Source: 39-52-133 sp035531075 (GTDB taxonomy: Bacteria > Pseudomonadota > Gammaproteobacteria > Burkholderiales > Gallionellaceae). From it: DNA of 64,000 nt. The position numbers were made by a program, and so were the translations under genes. Where the stretch lies: positions 1 to 64,000 of the forward strand of contig DATKTO010000019.1 in the NCBI GenBank assembly GCA_035531075.1. Direction: 5' to 3'. Each line of letters opens with the position of its first letter. Position 1 is the first letter of the stretch. The notes beneath the pieces are model-generated. The model saw only the letters and a program-made list of their open reading frames with translations. It was not told where the DNA came from and ran no database searches. Below, one piece after another: positions 35,290 through 42,008 of the stretch.

Positions 35290-36743
35290 GTGACGAAATA
35301 CTGATCAACGTGACACCGCAGGAAACACGGGTAGCCGTGATGCAGCAGGGCGTAGTTCAGGAACTGTATATTGAGCGCGGCAGCAACAGCAGCATGGTCA
35401 GCAACATGTACGTCGGGCGCGTGAAGCGCGTGCTGCCCGGCATGCAATCCGCCTTTATCGACATCGGCCAGGAGCGCTCCGCCTTCCTGCATGTCGCCGA
35501 CATCTGGGAAAACCGCAACATCAATGGCGACGCCGCCAAGCCCATCGAAAAAGTGCTGTTCGAGGGCCAGAGCCTGCTGGTGCAGGTGATCAAAGACCCG
35601 ATAGGCACCAAGGGGGCAAGACTCTCCACGCAAATCAGCATCGCCGGCCGCCTGCTGGTCTATCTGCCGCAGGAAGACAACATCGGCGTATCGCAGCGCA
35701 TCGAAAACGATGCCGACCGCAGGATACTGCGCGAAAAACTGCAAAAACTGATCCCGCCGGAACACCACGGCGGCTACATCATCCGCACCCTCGCCGAAGA
35801 CGCCACCGACAGCGAGTTTTCGGCGGACATCGTCTACCTCGACAGATTGTGGAGCAGCCTGCAGCAGAAAGCCAAGGGGCTGAGCAACCCGGTGCTGCTG
35901 TACCAGGAGCTGGACCTCAGCCTGCGCGTGCTGCGCGACTTCGTCAATGCGGAAACCACCCGCATCCTGATCGATTCGCGCGAGACCCATTACCGCATGA
36001 ATGCCTTTGCGCACGACTACATCGACTCCTCAATTTCCAAACTCGATCACTATATCGGCCAGCGCCCGCTGTTCGACCTGTATGGCGTGGAAGAAGAAAT
36101 CGAGCGTGCGCTGGCGCGCCGCGTCGATCTGAAGTCCGGCGGCTATCTCATCTTCGACCAGACCGAGGCCCTGACCACGGTGGACGTCAACACCGGCGGC
36201 TTTGTCGGCGGCAGGAATTTTGACGACACGATATTCAAGACCAATCTCGAAGCGGCGCAGGTCATCGCGCGCCAGCTGCGCCTGCGCAACCTGGGCGGCA
36301 TCATCATCTGCGACTTCATCGACATGGACAGCAGCGAGCACCGCCATGCCGTGCTGGACGAATTCAAAAAAGCGCTGGCCTATGACCACACGCGCATCAC
36401 CGTGAACGGTTTCTCATCGCTGGGCCTGGTGGAAATGACGCGCAAGCGCACGCGCGAAAGCCTCGCGCATGTGCTGTGCGAACCCTGCCCAACCTGCCAG
36501 GGGCGCGGCGAAGTGAAAACCGCGCAGACCGTGTGCTACCAGATCCAGCGCGAAATCGTGCGCGAAGCGCGCCAGTTTAACGCGCGCGAATACCGCATCC
36601 TCGCCTCGCAGGCAGTGATCGACATGTTCCTCGATGAAGAAGCGCAAGGCCTGGCACAGCTGTCAGACTTTATCGGCAAACCGGTGTCGCTGCAGGTGGA
36701 GACCCTGTATAACCAGGAACAGTACGACGTGATACTGATGTAG
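35286..36743 (+). CDS. rng: Ribonuclease G
   Basis: A 485-aa endoribonuclease of the RNase E/G family, involved in 16S rRNA 5' maturation and mRNA decay. An S1 domain (about residues 36-120) is followed by the DNase I-like catalytic domain. Catalytic aspartates are in VDVNTGGFVGG and IICDFIDMDSS, and the zinc-link is CEPCPTCQGRGE. Length is typical of RNase G rather than RNase E, with no long C-terminal scaffold. It is the last host gene before the cassette array. Confidence 0.97.
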   Translation: MSDEILINVTPQETRVAVMQQGVVQELYIERGSNSSMVSNMYVGRVKRVLPGMQSAFIDIGQERSAFLHVADIWENRNINGDAAKPIEKVLFEGQSLLVQVIKDPIGTKGARLSTQISIAGRLLVYLPQEDNIGVSQRIENDADRRILREKLQKLIPPEHHGGYIIRTLAEDATDSEFSADIVYLDRLWSSLQQKAKGLSNPVLLYQELDLSLRVLRDFVNAETTRILIDSRETHYRMNAFAHDYIDSSISKLDHYIGQRPLFDLYGVEEEIERALARRVDLKSGGYLIFDQTEALTTVDVNTGGFVGGRNFDDTIFKTNLEAAQVIARQLRLRNLGGIIICDFIDMDSSEHRHAVLDEFKKALAYDHTRITVNGFSSLGLVEMTRKRTRESLAHVLCEPCPTCQGRGEVKTAQTVCYQIQREIVREARQFNAREYRILASQAVIDMFLDEEAQGLAQLSDFIGKPVSLQVETLYNQEQYDVILM

Positions 36744-36931
36744 ATCTTGGGATAGAAACAGTTGGGATTGAGCAGCTTGTTGCTGCGAAATTGATTGATG
36801 CATTACTCTGTATCTTTAGGAGGTGCTAAAAATCAGTAACATATTGTTAATATTTATATTTTTTCCAGTTAAAAACTTGTTGCCAAACAGATGACGCAAT
36901 GTTTTGCGTCAAATAGGAAATCTATTTTACG
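36744..36931. other. Left flank of cassette array (possible attI or decayed attC)
   Basis: Non-coding and AT-rich. It holds two adjacent hairpins just before the first core site: TGACGCAA/TTGCGTCA (8-bp stem, about 36892-36911) and AAATAG/CTATTT (about 36911-36927). The first cassette begins at GTTAGGAG (36931). The place corresponds to an attI or the remains of an attC, but I cannot distinguish them. Confidence 0.4.
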
Positions 36932-36948
36932 TTAGGAGTAGCATCTTG

Positions 36949-37632
36949 ATGGATCCAATGTTTATTGAATTGATGGCAAAAACATTTGGATTGCTGGCTA
37001 GTATTTATACAGCATACAAATTAATTTTTGATGGCTTCTGGAATCGTAAGGTGCGTCTCAGAGATGAATATAAATTCGTCAAAGATTTTATTGCTGATGT
37101 CACCACGCATACTAAACCTCACCCGTATTTGGTTGAAAAGGGTTTCGCTGCAATCACAGGAAAGGACAATCTCACTTCTGTTGAAATTCTCTACCTGTTA
37201 GGGCAACCGAATCCTTCCCTTTCTCTTAAAAGGTACTCATCATCTCGTCAGAGTTACGTAGAGTTCAATGAAATTGCACAATGTATAGAATTCAAAGTCA
37301 ATTACTCAGACGAAAAGAAAAGGAAAAGAGCCAAGATATTAAATGGCATTGGCTATTTTATATTCGCATCTTTTGCACTAGCGCCAATATTTTTCGCAAC
37401 AAATTTATTCGGTAATAACTGGATAATGGCAGTGGTATTTATACTGTTGTTTTTGGGTGCATTCGCGCCTCTAGCTGTTATGTTTATTCTGGAAGTTAAT
37501 AAAATAGTTAGAGGTGAATTGTTGGTTAGCAGTCAAAAAACACCTAACCTTGCGCTTAAGCGGGACGCCGCAAAAGCGCGGCGCCCCTTAGCTTCACGTT
37601 GGGGGTCGCAATACTCCGTTGGTCAACTATAA
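36949..37632 (+). CDS. Cassette 1: membrane protein of unknown function
   Basis: A 227-aa protein not assigned to a family. A hydrophobic N-terminal stretch (FGLLASIYTAYKLIF, residues 11-25) and two clear membrane helices near residues 143-190 (IGYFIFASFALAPIFFA and MAVVFILLFLGAFAPLAVMF) enclose a basic soluble loop. The AGGAG ribosome site is part of the attC core GTTAGGAG itself. The reading frame runs through the attC (KRDAAKARRPLASRW) and stops 34 nt inside cassette 2. In the free circular cassette the same frame would meet TAG within the core GTTAGG, so the last 11 residues exist only because of the present neighbour. Confidence 0.7.
   Translation: MDPMFIELMAKTFGLLASIYTAYKLIFDGFWNRKVRLRDEYKFVKDFIADVTTHTKPHPYLVEKGFAAITGKDNLTSVEILYLLGQPNPSLSLKRYSSSRQSYVEFNEIAQCIEFKVNYSDEKKRKRAKILNGIGYFIFASFALAPIFFATNLFGNNWIMAVVFILLFLGAFAPLAVMFILEVNKIVRGELLVSSQKTPNLALKRDAAKARRPLASRWGSQYSVGQL
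37542..37604 (+). other. attC site of cassette 1
   Basis: 63 bp from left core ACCTAAC to right core GTTGGGG. Internal arms AGCGGGACGCCGC and GCGGCGCCCC pair around AAAAGC. The last part, CCCCTTAGCTTCACGTTGGG, is shared with the attC at 39052. The recombination point lies between G37598 and T37599. Confidence 0.88.
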
Positions 37633-37646
37633 AATTTGGAGTCAGC

Positions 37647-38168
37647 GTGTTTTCGAAAATCTTCCGCAAAGAGAAAGCAGTGGTAGCACCAAGTGGGTAC
37701 CCTTCATACACTGCAAAAGACTTTGAAGAGAGGCTGAAGGTCTTGCCGGAGCAATCCTTGCAGATGGCGAAGGATTACCTGTCTCTGGTGCAATTTGACG
37801 AAACAAATGAATTCGGTAGATTGGTGCTTAGTGCTGGTCGAGACCTGCATTCGCTAGCGCAGGCAGTTACGGCACGCTACAAGCTAGAAAAGAAGCAGGC
37901 AGCAGCGGTTTCCCATTTCTTCGCCAACGTTGCCACCACGCGGAAAGAGCAAGCCCGGAAGCGAGACCTTGGTATCGCAAAAAGTATTTGGGTGGCAACC
38001 ACTTGTGGGTTAAGAAAGGGTGACCCCAATGCATCACACGCCCTTCTATCCGGTCAGCAATTTGATGCTGATCTGGGAATTCTCACAGAAGAAGGCTATC
38101 TGCTCCCAGGAGTTGCCATTGGTTGCACCTGTATAGCCAAATCAATTATTCCGGGCCTTGATGGGTAG
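37647..38168 (+). CDS. Cassette 2: unknown protein with a possible phage-head-like C-terminus
   Basis: A 173-aa soluble protein starting at GTG 37647 with TTGGAG upstream. Not recognised as a named family. The N-terminal two thirds are charged and helical. The C-terminal segment has W, H-x2-L-x-G-x2-F, PG and GCTC in the order seen in phage minor-head (Mu F/SPP1 gp7-like) C-termini: residues around IWVATTCGLRKGDPNASHAL, then GQQFDADLG, PGVAIGCTC. This is a weak resemblance from memory; the arginine and aspartate usually found there are missing. The stop codon is 32 nt before the attC. Confidence 0.68.
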   Translation: MFSKIFRKEKAVVAPSGYPSYTAKDFEERLKVLPEQSLQMAKDYLSLVQFDETNEFGRLVLSAGRDLHSLAQAVTARYKLEKKQAAAVSHFFANVATTRKEQARKRDLGIAKSIWVATTCGLRKGDPNASHALLSGQQFDADLGILTEEGYLLPGVAIGCTCIAKSIIPGLDG

Positions 38169-38202
38169 TTTAAAAGGATGCCCCAATATTTTCCGCACCG
38201 AT

Positions 38203-38269
38203 CCCCAACCCATCATTCGAGCGGATCTGCGCGAAAAGCCGCGCAGGCCGCTCAATTCAAACGTTATGC
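38203..38269 (+). other. attC site of cassette 2
   Basis: 67 bp from left core CCCCAAC to right core GTTATGC. The arms GAGCGGATCTGCGCG and CGCGCAGGCCGCTC form a long stem with one bulged base, around AAAAGC. The sequence differs from the other attC sites of the array except for the CCCAACCCATCATTCGAG start, which it shares with the altered site at 40112. Confidence 0.88.
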
Positions 38270-38295
38270 GTCATATCAATCGTCGGAGGTTTACT

Positions 38296-38577
38296 GTGGA
38301 TTCTGAAAAATACAATCGCTCTATTTCTCTCTTATGCCCAACGTGCGGCGGCACACAGTTTTCCTCCTCGAAGCCAGACGACAGAGAGTCCGAGTTGCTC
38401 ACGTGCGCGTCATGTAGTCGAGAAATTACTCGTGATGATCTAGTCCGCGAAAACAGTGAGAATGTTAACGAACACTTAAAAGAAATTGGGGAAGAGGCTA
38501 CAAAAGACCTAGCTCTTGAGCTTAAGAATCAACTTGCTTCTGCTTTCAAGGGAAGCAAATTCATTAAGATCAAATAA
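38296..38577 (+). CDS. Cassette 3, first gene: small zinc-ribbon protein
   Basis: A 93-aa protein begun at GTG 38296 with CGGAGG 6 nt upstream. An ATG at 38266, inside the attC core, is in frame but less likely. Two cysteine pairs, CPTC (about residue 14) and CASC (about residue 37), form a zinc ribbon. A charged helical tail (NEHLKEIGEEATKDLALELK) and a basic end FKGSKFIKIK follow. No family is recognised. Its TAA stop overlaps the ATG of the next gene by one base, so this is a two-gene cassette with coupled translation. Confidence 0.72.
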   Translation: MDSEKYNRSISLLCPTCGGTQFSSSKPDDRESELLTCASCSREITRDDLVRENSENVNEHLKEIGEEATKDLALELKNQLASAFKGSKFIKIK

Positions 38578-39050
38578 TGGCTACCCCCCTTACCCCAAGC
38601 GATATTGTTGCTGGTTTAGCTTTCTTACTTTCAGCGTATGCCACATGGAAAACTGTCCAGTTCAATGACCGGCAGAAATCTCTTCTTGAAAGCCAAGAAA
38701 AGCTAAACCAACGCCTGCTTGAAAAGGAAGATGCTGAATCAATTTCAGACAAGAAAGCTGACCTTGGCGCAACATTTATAAAACTTGGCAGCAGCAATTA
38801 TCGTCTGAAGATATGGAACAAAGGCAAAGTTTCAGCTCAAAATGTTTCAGTTGAATTTCCAGAGGGGAATGACTGCATCATCGAATCTGAAGTTGATGAA
38901 AAATTCCCTCTTGAGGTTTTAGATACGCATCAGTCTGTTGAGCTTATTGCCGCCGTTCATATGGGAACAAAAAGAAAACACGCGATCAAATTACTTTGGG
39001 CTGACGATTTCAGTCAATCAAATGAAAAGATTGTCTATCCCACGCTATGA
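38577..39050 (+). CDS. Cassette 3, second gene: N-terminally membrane-anchored protein
   Basis: A 157-aa protein with an N-terminal hydrophobic helix (DIVAGLAFLLSAYATWKTVQF, about residues 9-29). A charged coiled region (residues 30-60) and a beta-rich domain follow (YRLKIWNKGKVSAQNVSVEF), resembling an extracellular or cytoplasmic immunoglobulin-like sheet. Family unknown. Translation is coupled to the zinc-ribbon gene upstream, suggesting the two products act together. The stop lies 1 nt before the attC. Confidence 0.72.
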   Translation: MATPLTPSDIVAGLAFLLSAYATWKTVQFNDRQKSLLESQEKLNQRLLEKEDAESISDKKADLGATFIKLGSSNYRLKIWNKGKVSAQNVSVEFPEGNDCIIESEVDEKFPLEVLDTHQSVELIAAVHMGTKRKHAIKLLWADDFSQSNEKIVYPTL

Positions 39051-39051
39051 C

Positions 39052-39114
39052 GCATAACCTTACGCTCAAGCGGGATTGCGCAAAAGCGCGCAGCCCCTTA
39101 GCTTCACGTTGGGC
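39052..39114 (+). other. attC site of cassette 3
   Basis: 63 bp from GCATAAC to GTTGGGC. The arms AGCGGGATTGCGC and GCGCGCAGCCCCTTAGCTT pair around AAAA. It is nearly identical in its right half to the attC at 37542. GCATAAC is the exact complement of GTTATGC at the start of this cassette (38263). Confidence 0.9.
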
Positions 39115-39120
39115 TTACAT

Positions 39121-39549
39121 ATGACATTCTTCGACCATGTAAAAGATTCAATAGCTACTCGGGCTGCTGAGGGTATCGCCGCTTCCTTGACGGTTCTGTT
39201 GGTGTGGGCTGCATATCAAGTTGCCCCTGTTGCGCTACCCGCAATTGAGGCGGCTGTTTCAAAGCAAGTGCTACTCGCTCTCCTTGTCACCTCACTTGTT
39301 CTCAACTTCATTTTCCTTATAGTGGTTTGGCTCACTTCAAAGAAGGAACCATTCCGTCTCAAGTACGGCATCTACTGGGATAAAGATAAAAATCCACATT
39401 GCCCATCTTGTAAAATCCCTGTTGCTGCATATGGCGATTATCAGTTGGGTGGCAGGGGCTACTATTGCAAACCATGCAAGAAGGTCTTCGCACTTGCGGA
39501 CGCTAGTGGCAAAAATATCAATCCGGCCACAGCTATTGCTGAACTCTAG
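39121..39549 (+). CDS. Cassette 4: two-helix membrane protein with C-terminal zinc ribbon
   Basis: A 142-aa protein. Two membrane helices (about residues 17-35 and 49-68, the second VLLALLVTSLVLNFIFLIVV) precede a cytoplasmic zinc ribbon, C-P-S-C near residue 98 and C-x2-C (YYCKPCKK) near residue 121. The architecture resembles other small membrane zinc-ribbon proteins carried by integron cassettes and defence islands, but no function is known. The ATG is only 7 nt after the core site, with no clear ribosome site. The stop lies immediately before the attC. Confidence 0.75.
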   Translation: MTFFDHVKDSIATRAAEGIAASLTVLLVWAAYQVAPVALPAIEAAVSKQVLLALLVTSLVLNFIFLIVVWLTSKKEPFRLKYGIYWDKDKNPHCPSCKIPVAAYGDYQLGGRGYYCKPCKKVFALADASGKNINPATAIAEL

Positions 39550-39612
39550 GCCCAACCCGGCAGTCAAGCGGGACTGCGCAAAAGCGTGCAGCCCCTTACT
39601 TTTACGTTGGGC
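39550..39612 (+). other. attC site of cassette 4
   Basis: 63 bp from GCCCAAC to GTTGGGC, with arms AGCGGGACTGCGC and GCGTGCAGCCCC around AAAA. The left core is the exact complement of the GTTGGGC that opens the cassette at 39108. Confidence 0.9.
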
Positions 39613-39643
39613 ATAACAACACAACCAGTTACGGAGAATGTGC

Positions 39644-40066
39644 ATGACGTGTCCTGTTGAGTCAAAAGATGCCTTGGATTATTTGATTGCCATTGCTCCG
39701 ATATTAATTTCTGGGGCGGTCGGCTGCATCGCGTTGGCGCAATATGTAACAAACAAATCTAAACTTAGGCTTGATTTGTACAATCGCCGCTTTGCCATAT
39801 ATCACAAGACCGTAAGCTACTATTTAGCTTGCATGAAGCCCAGAAACTCCACTGATGAAGCCTTTAGGGAGTGCGAGTCTGAATTTGTGGTCGCTTATAG
39901 AGAATCAGTCTTTTTGTTTGGCACCACATCGACCGTGTACGAAAAACTGACTGAGGTGAAGAACCTACTGAGCAACCCGAAAGTTGATCCGATTCAAGTT
40001 GAAAAAACAATGCTCGAACTTGAACAATCACTGTTGCCGTCGCTGGACTTTCACAGGGCAGGGTAG
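39644..40066 (+). CDS. Cassette 5: unknown protein with one membrane helix
   Basis: A 140-aa protein, one N-terminal membrane helix (LIAIAPILISGAVGCIALAQ, about residues 13-32), then a charged helical cytoplasmic domain (KLRLDLYNRRFAIYHKTVSYY and a C-terminal coiled segment). The pattern 'short helix, then LRLDLYNRRFAIY' is familiar from uncharacterised cassette and mobile-element proteins, but I cannot name a family. ATG 39644 has ACGGAG 8 nt upstream; ATG 39638 is too close to it. Confidence 0.72.
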   Translation: MTCPVESKDALDYLIAIAPILISGAVGCIALAQYVTNKSKLRLDLYNRRFAIYHKTVSYYLACMKPRNSTDEAFRECESEFVVAYRESVFLFGTTSTVYEKLTEVKNLLSNPKVDPIQVEKTMLELEQSLLPSLDFHRAG

Positions 40067-40111
40067 AAAGATGATGAGGTGGTTTTTTTTCTTCAGCTTA
40101 GAACTTGAGCA

Positions 40112-40202
40112 GCCCAACCCATCATTCGAGAGGAACTGTAACTTCCCCCAAATTAGTTGACACCTCCGCCTAAGCGGCGCGCCTTTTAACCAGCCGTTAT
40201 TA
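40112..40202 (+). other. Altered attC site of cassette 5
   Basis: The left half is a normal attC start (GCCCAACCCATCATTCGAG, exact complement of the cassette start GTTGGGC). The right half (AAGCGGCGCGCC, TTTTAACC, GTTATTA) looks like the right half of a different attC. Between them lie about 35 bases without pairing, including TGTAACTTCCCCC and AGTTGACA. The site is therefore 91 bp and probably not a working attC. It marks the right end of the recognisable array. Confidence 0.6.
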
Positions 40203-40220
40203 CTCAACCCCGGTTTCACT

Positions 40221-40700
40221 ATGAGCGATAAAGAAATTCCAATAGCTGTTGTAGCTGCGCAAGTTGCGCCCCGCGCACAACCCTCTGTTTATCCCGAACC
40301 TTTCGCTTCGCGTATGCAAGGGCGAGTCAAACGCCCGCTGGGTGATTTGTTTGGCCTTTCAAACTTTGGTGTGAACCTGACGCAGCTGTTGCCCGGTGCT
40401 GGTTCAGCTTTGCGTCATGCGCATGCGAAGCAGGATGAGTTCATCTATATATTGCAGGGCCATCCTGTCCTTGTAACCAATGCAGGGGAGACGCAGCTTT
40501 CTCCCGGTATGTGCGCGGGCTTCAGGGCCGGCACGGGCAACGCGCACCAGTTACTCAACAGATCGAATGAAGATGTCATTTACCTTGAGCTGGGCGACCG
40601 CAGTGCTGGTGATTCCGTCGTGTATCCCGACGATGACATACAGGCGGCTCAGGTGGATGGAAAATGGAAATTTAGCCACAAAGATGGTTCGCCCTATTAA
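40221..40700 (+). CDS. Cupin-domain protein
   Basis: A 159-aa protein with one cupin barrel. Motif 1 is around RHAHAKQDEFIYILQGHPVL (metal ligands His, His, Glu), and motif 2 is PGMCAGFRAGTGNAHQLLN. Single-domain cupins of this sort often bind sugars or act as small dioxygenases or isomerases; no substrate is evident. There is no clear ribosome site before the ATG. It starts 19 nt after the last core-like GTTATTA, so it could be a former sixth cassette or host DNA. A terminator follows it. Confidence 0.87.
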   Translation: MSDKEIPIAVVAAQVAPRAQPSVYPEPFASRMQGRVKRPLGDLFGLSNFGVNLTQLLPGAGSALRHAHAKQDEFIYILQGHPVLVTNAGETQLSPGMCAGFRAGTGNAHQLLNRSNEDVIYLELGDRSAGDSVVYPDDDIQAAQVDGKWKFSHKDGSPY

Positions 40701-40738
40701 ACACGACAACACGGTTAGGCGCGCTGTGATTACAATGT

Positions 40739-40788
40739 GGGTGTCTCCAAAAAATGCATAGGCAGATGCATGGAAACACCGCTTTTTT
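40739..40788 (+). terminator. Probable intrinsic terminator after the cupin gene
   Basis: GGTGTCTCC and GGAAACACC pair (one mismatch) around a loop containing two ATGCAT palindromes, followed by CGCTTTTTT. It lies about 40 nt after the cupin stop codon. Confidence 0.65.
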
Positions 40789-40861
40789 GAAGCGCGCCCT
40801 TGATGTTACGCAGGGTGCAACGCTAACCCTTGATTAATTTAAACTTTGCTTAGGAGAAAAA

Positions 40862-41272
40862 ATGTCTAACACCGGCTTTTACCAAGAATGGATCACCGTT
40901 GGCGATAACCGTATTCTGCTGGAATGCAGCAATAGTTTCCCCGCAGCAGAAGAGCGCTTTATAGCCGATGTTGCGGCCAACGTGCTGGATAACAATGCGT
41001 CCGATAAGGCGCGTGTTGTCAGCGTCCATTATGACGATAAAACCTCTATTCATTGCGTCACCATTGCCTCAACGAAAGAAGAGGACAGCAGCGTCGAAGA
41101 AACGCTTACCAGTGTTTTGCAGGATATTTTTAACAATGGCAATAGCACCGTCAATTTTGAGCTCGTAGAGGCCGGCGATGAATCCTCTGACGAATATAAC
41201 CACATGGAGCACCTGAGCGCTGCGTCGTTCGCCACGGGTGACGAGACTGAGGCCGAGACCGCAACAGAGTAA
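40862..41272 (+). CDS. Acidic protein of unknown function
   Basis: A 136-aa strongly acidic protein with no signal peptide or membrane segment. The N-terminal domain is WITVGDNRILLECSNSFPAA, followed by alternating strands and helices. The C-terminal 35 residues are Glu/Asp/Ser/Thr rich and probably disordered. I do not recognise it. A good ribosome site (TTAGGAG) lies 6 nt before the ATG, so expression is likely. It stands alone between two terminators or intergenic gaps in an accessory-looking region. Confidence 0.7.
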   Translation: MSNTGFYQEWITVGDNRILLECSNSFPAAEERFIADVAANVLDNNASDKARVVSVHYDDKTSIHCVTIASTKEEDSSVEETLTSVLQDIFNNGNSTVNFELVEAGDESSDEYNHMEHLSAASFATGDETEAETATE

Positions 41273-41506
41273 TTACCCGCATCTGCGTGCAAGCGTGAGG
41301 CGCGCTGCAGGCCGGACATGCAGTTGTCCGGCGCAACGGGGTTTCTGTATAACTTATTGATTATAATAAATATTTTGTATTTTAACGCGATGTGTTTTGA
41401 GCGCTGCACCAGGCACCCTCCTGGCACTGCGCTCAGGCGGAAGCGCGCAGTCCATTAGCGGTATTGCTAATCATTATTTCATCTTAACCAACTACAGGGG
41501 TTCAAC
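41273..41506. repeat. Intergenic region with a decayed attC-like trace
   Basis: No gene. A hairpin GCCGGAC/GTCCGGC lies near 41312-41333, fit to end the upstream transcript though without a T-run. At 41430-41457 the sequence GCTCAGGCGG then AAGCGCGCAGTCCATTAGC matches, with one internal deletion and two substitutions, the central part of the attC at 39052. It lacks a GTT core site. Confidence 0.4.
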
Positions 41507-41722
41507 ATGGCAAAGCGCGCAGCGTCTGCAACGAAAATGATTGGTTTCGTGCTGGTAGTAACCGGCCTTGGCCTGGCCTACTGGGGGCATCAATTGTCCG
41601 GTACTGTCGGCTCGCAAATAGCTCAGGCTGTGACAGGTTCAGTGACAGACAGGGTCTTGACTTACTATATTGGTGCTGCCGCCAGTTTTGTTGTTGGCGC
41701 ATACCTGCTCATTAAAAAATAA
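41507..41722 (+). CDS. DUF3185 family small membrane protein
   Basis: A 71-aa protein with two membrane helices (about 11-27 and 50-68) joined by a polar loop, SGTVGSQIAQAVTGSVTDR, the pattern I associate with DUF3185. Function unknown; relatives occur as stress-related or envelope proteins. AGGGG lies about 6 nt before the ATG. Confidence 0.82.
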   Translation: MAKRAASATKMIGFVLVVTGLGLAYWGHQLSGTVGSQIAQAVTGSVTDRVLTYYIGAAASFVVGAYLLIKK

Positions 41723-42008
41723 TGCCGCTGGCATCAGGTTTGATTTTGATTGTGCGACAAGGGGCCTGAACCTGTCGATTTGCTGTAGCGGCAAGCCGCT
41801 TTCGCAGCAGGGTGATGCTGTAAAGCAGAAACGGCACGTGTGAGTGTCGAGGAATTTCGAGTCTGCTACACACTTATCCCTTTCGGTTCACCCTGATTTC
41901 ACGATATGGCGGAGGCGCTTAAATAGTCAAACCCCGTCACCAGGACAGGGTTGTCGGAGATGCGGCACAGCAACTCAATCAACCAAACACAAACCCTGAA
42001 TAAAAGTG
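41723..42008. other. Intergenic region, convergent genes
   Basis: 286 bp without a gene between converging genes. It contains the small hairpin AGCGGC-AA-GCCGCT near 41788-41801 and no convincing terminator. I see no RNA gene or repeat. Confidence 0.4.

Larger units (their letters stand above)
36932..40196 (+). mobile_element. Integron-type gene cassette array without integrase (CALIN), five cassettes
   Basis: Five consecutive units with plus-strand genes, each closed by a 63-67 bp attC site (the last one altered). Every attC starts with a left core complementary to the first bases of its own cassette: GTTAGGA with ACCTAAC (6 of 7), GTTGGGG with CCCCAAC, GTTATGC with GCATAAC, GTTGGGC with GCCCAAC (twice), the last four perfect. 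That is the mark left by excision and re-insertion of circular cassettes by an integron integrase. No intI gene is seen on either side: rng flanks on the left and a cupin gene on the right. Composition is more AT-rich than the flanking housekeeping genes. Confidence 0.9.

Noticed and set aside
36744..36931. Integron integrase gene next to the cassette array
   Set aside because: No open frame in this gap or on the opposite strand of rng has tyrosine-recombinase motifs; the array is therefore described as integrase-less within the window.
37550..37604. attC sites as tRNA-like or REP sequences
   Set aside because: The hairpins resemble REP elements, but the paired core sites at cassette ends and the one-gene-per-repeat order fit attC far better; no anticodon stem or CCA end is present.
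40714..40720. GTTAGGC after the cupin stop codon as a cassette core site
   Set aside because: It matches the core consensus, but no attC arms precede it in the 20 bases after the gene, and no left core complementary to GTTATTA is found. Probably chance.
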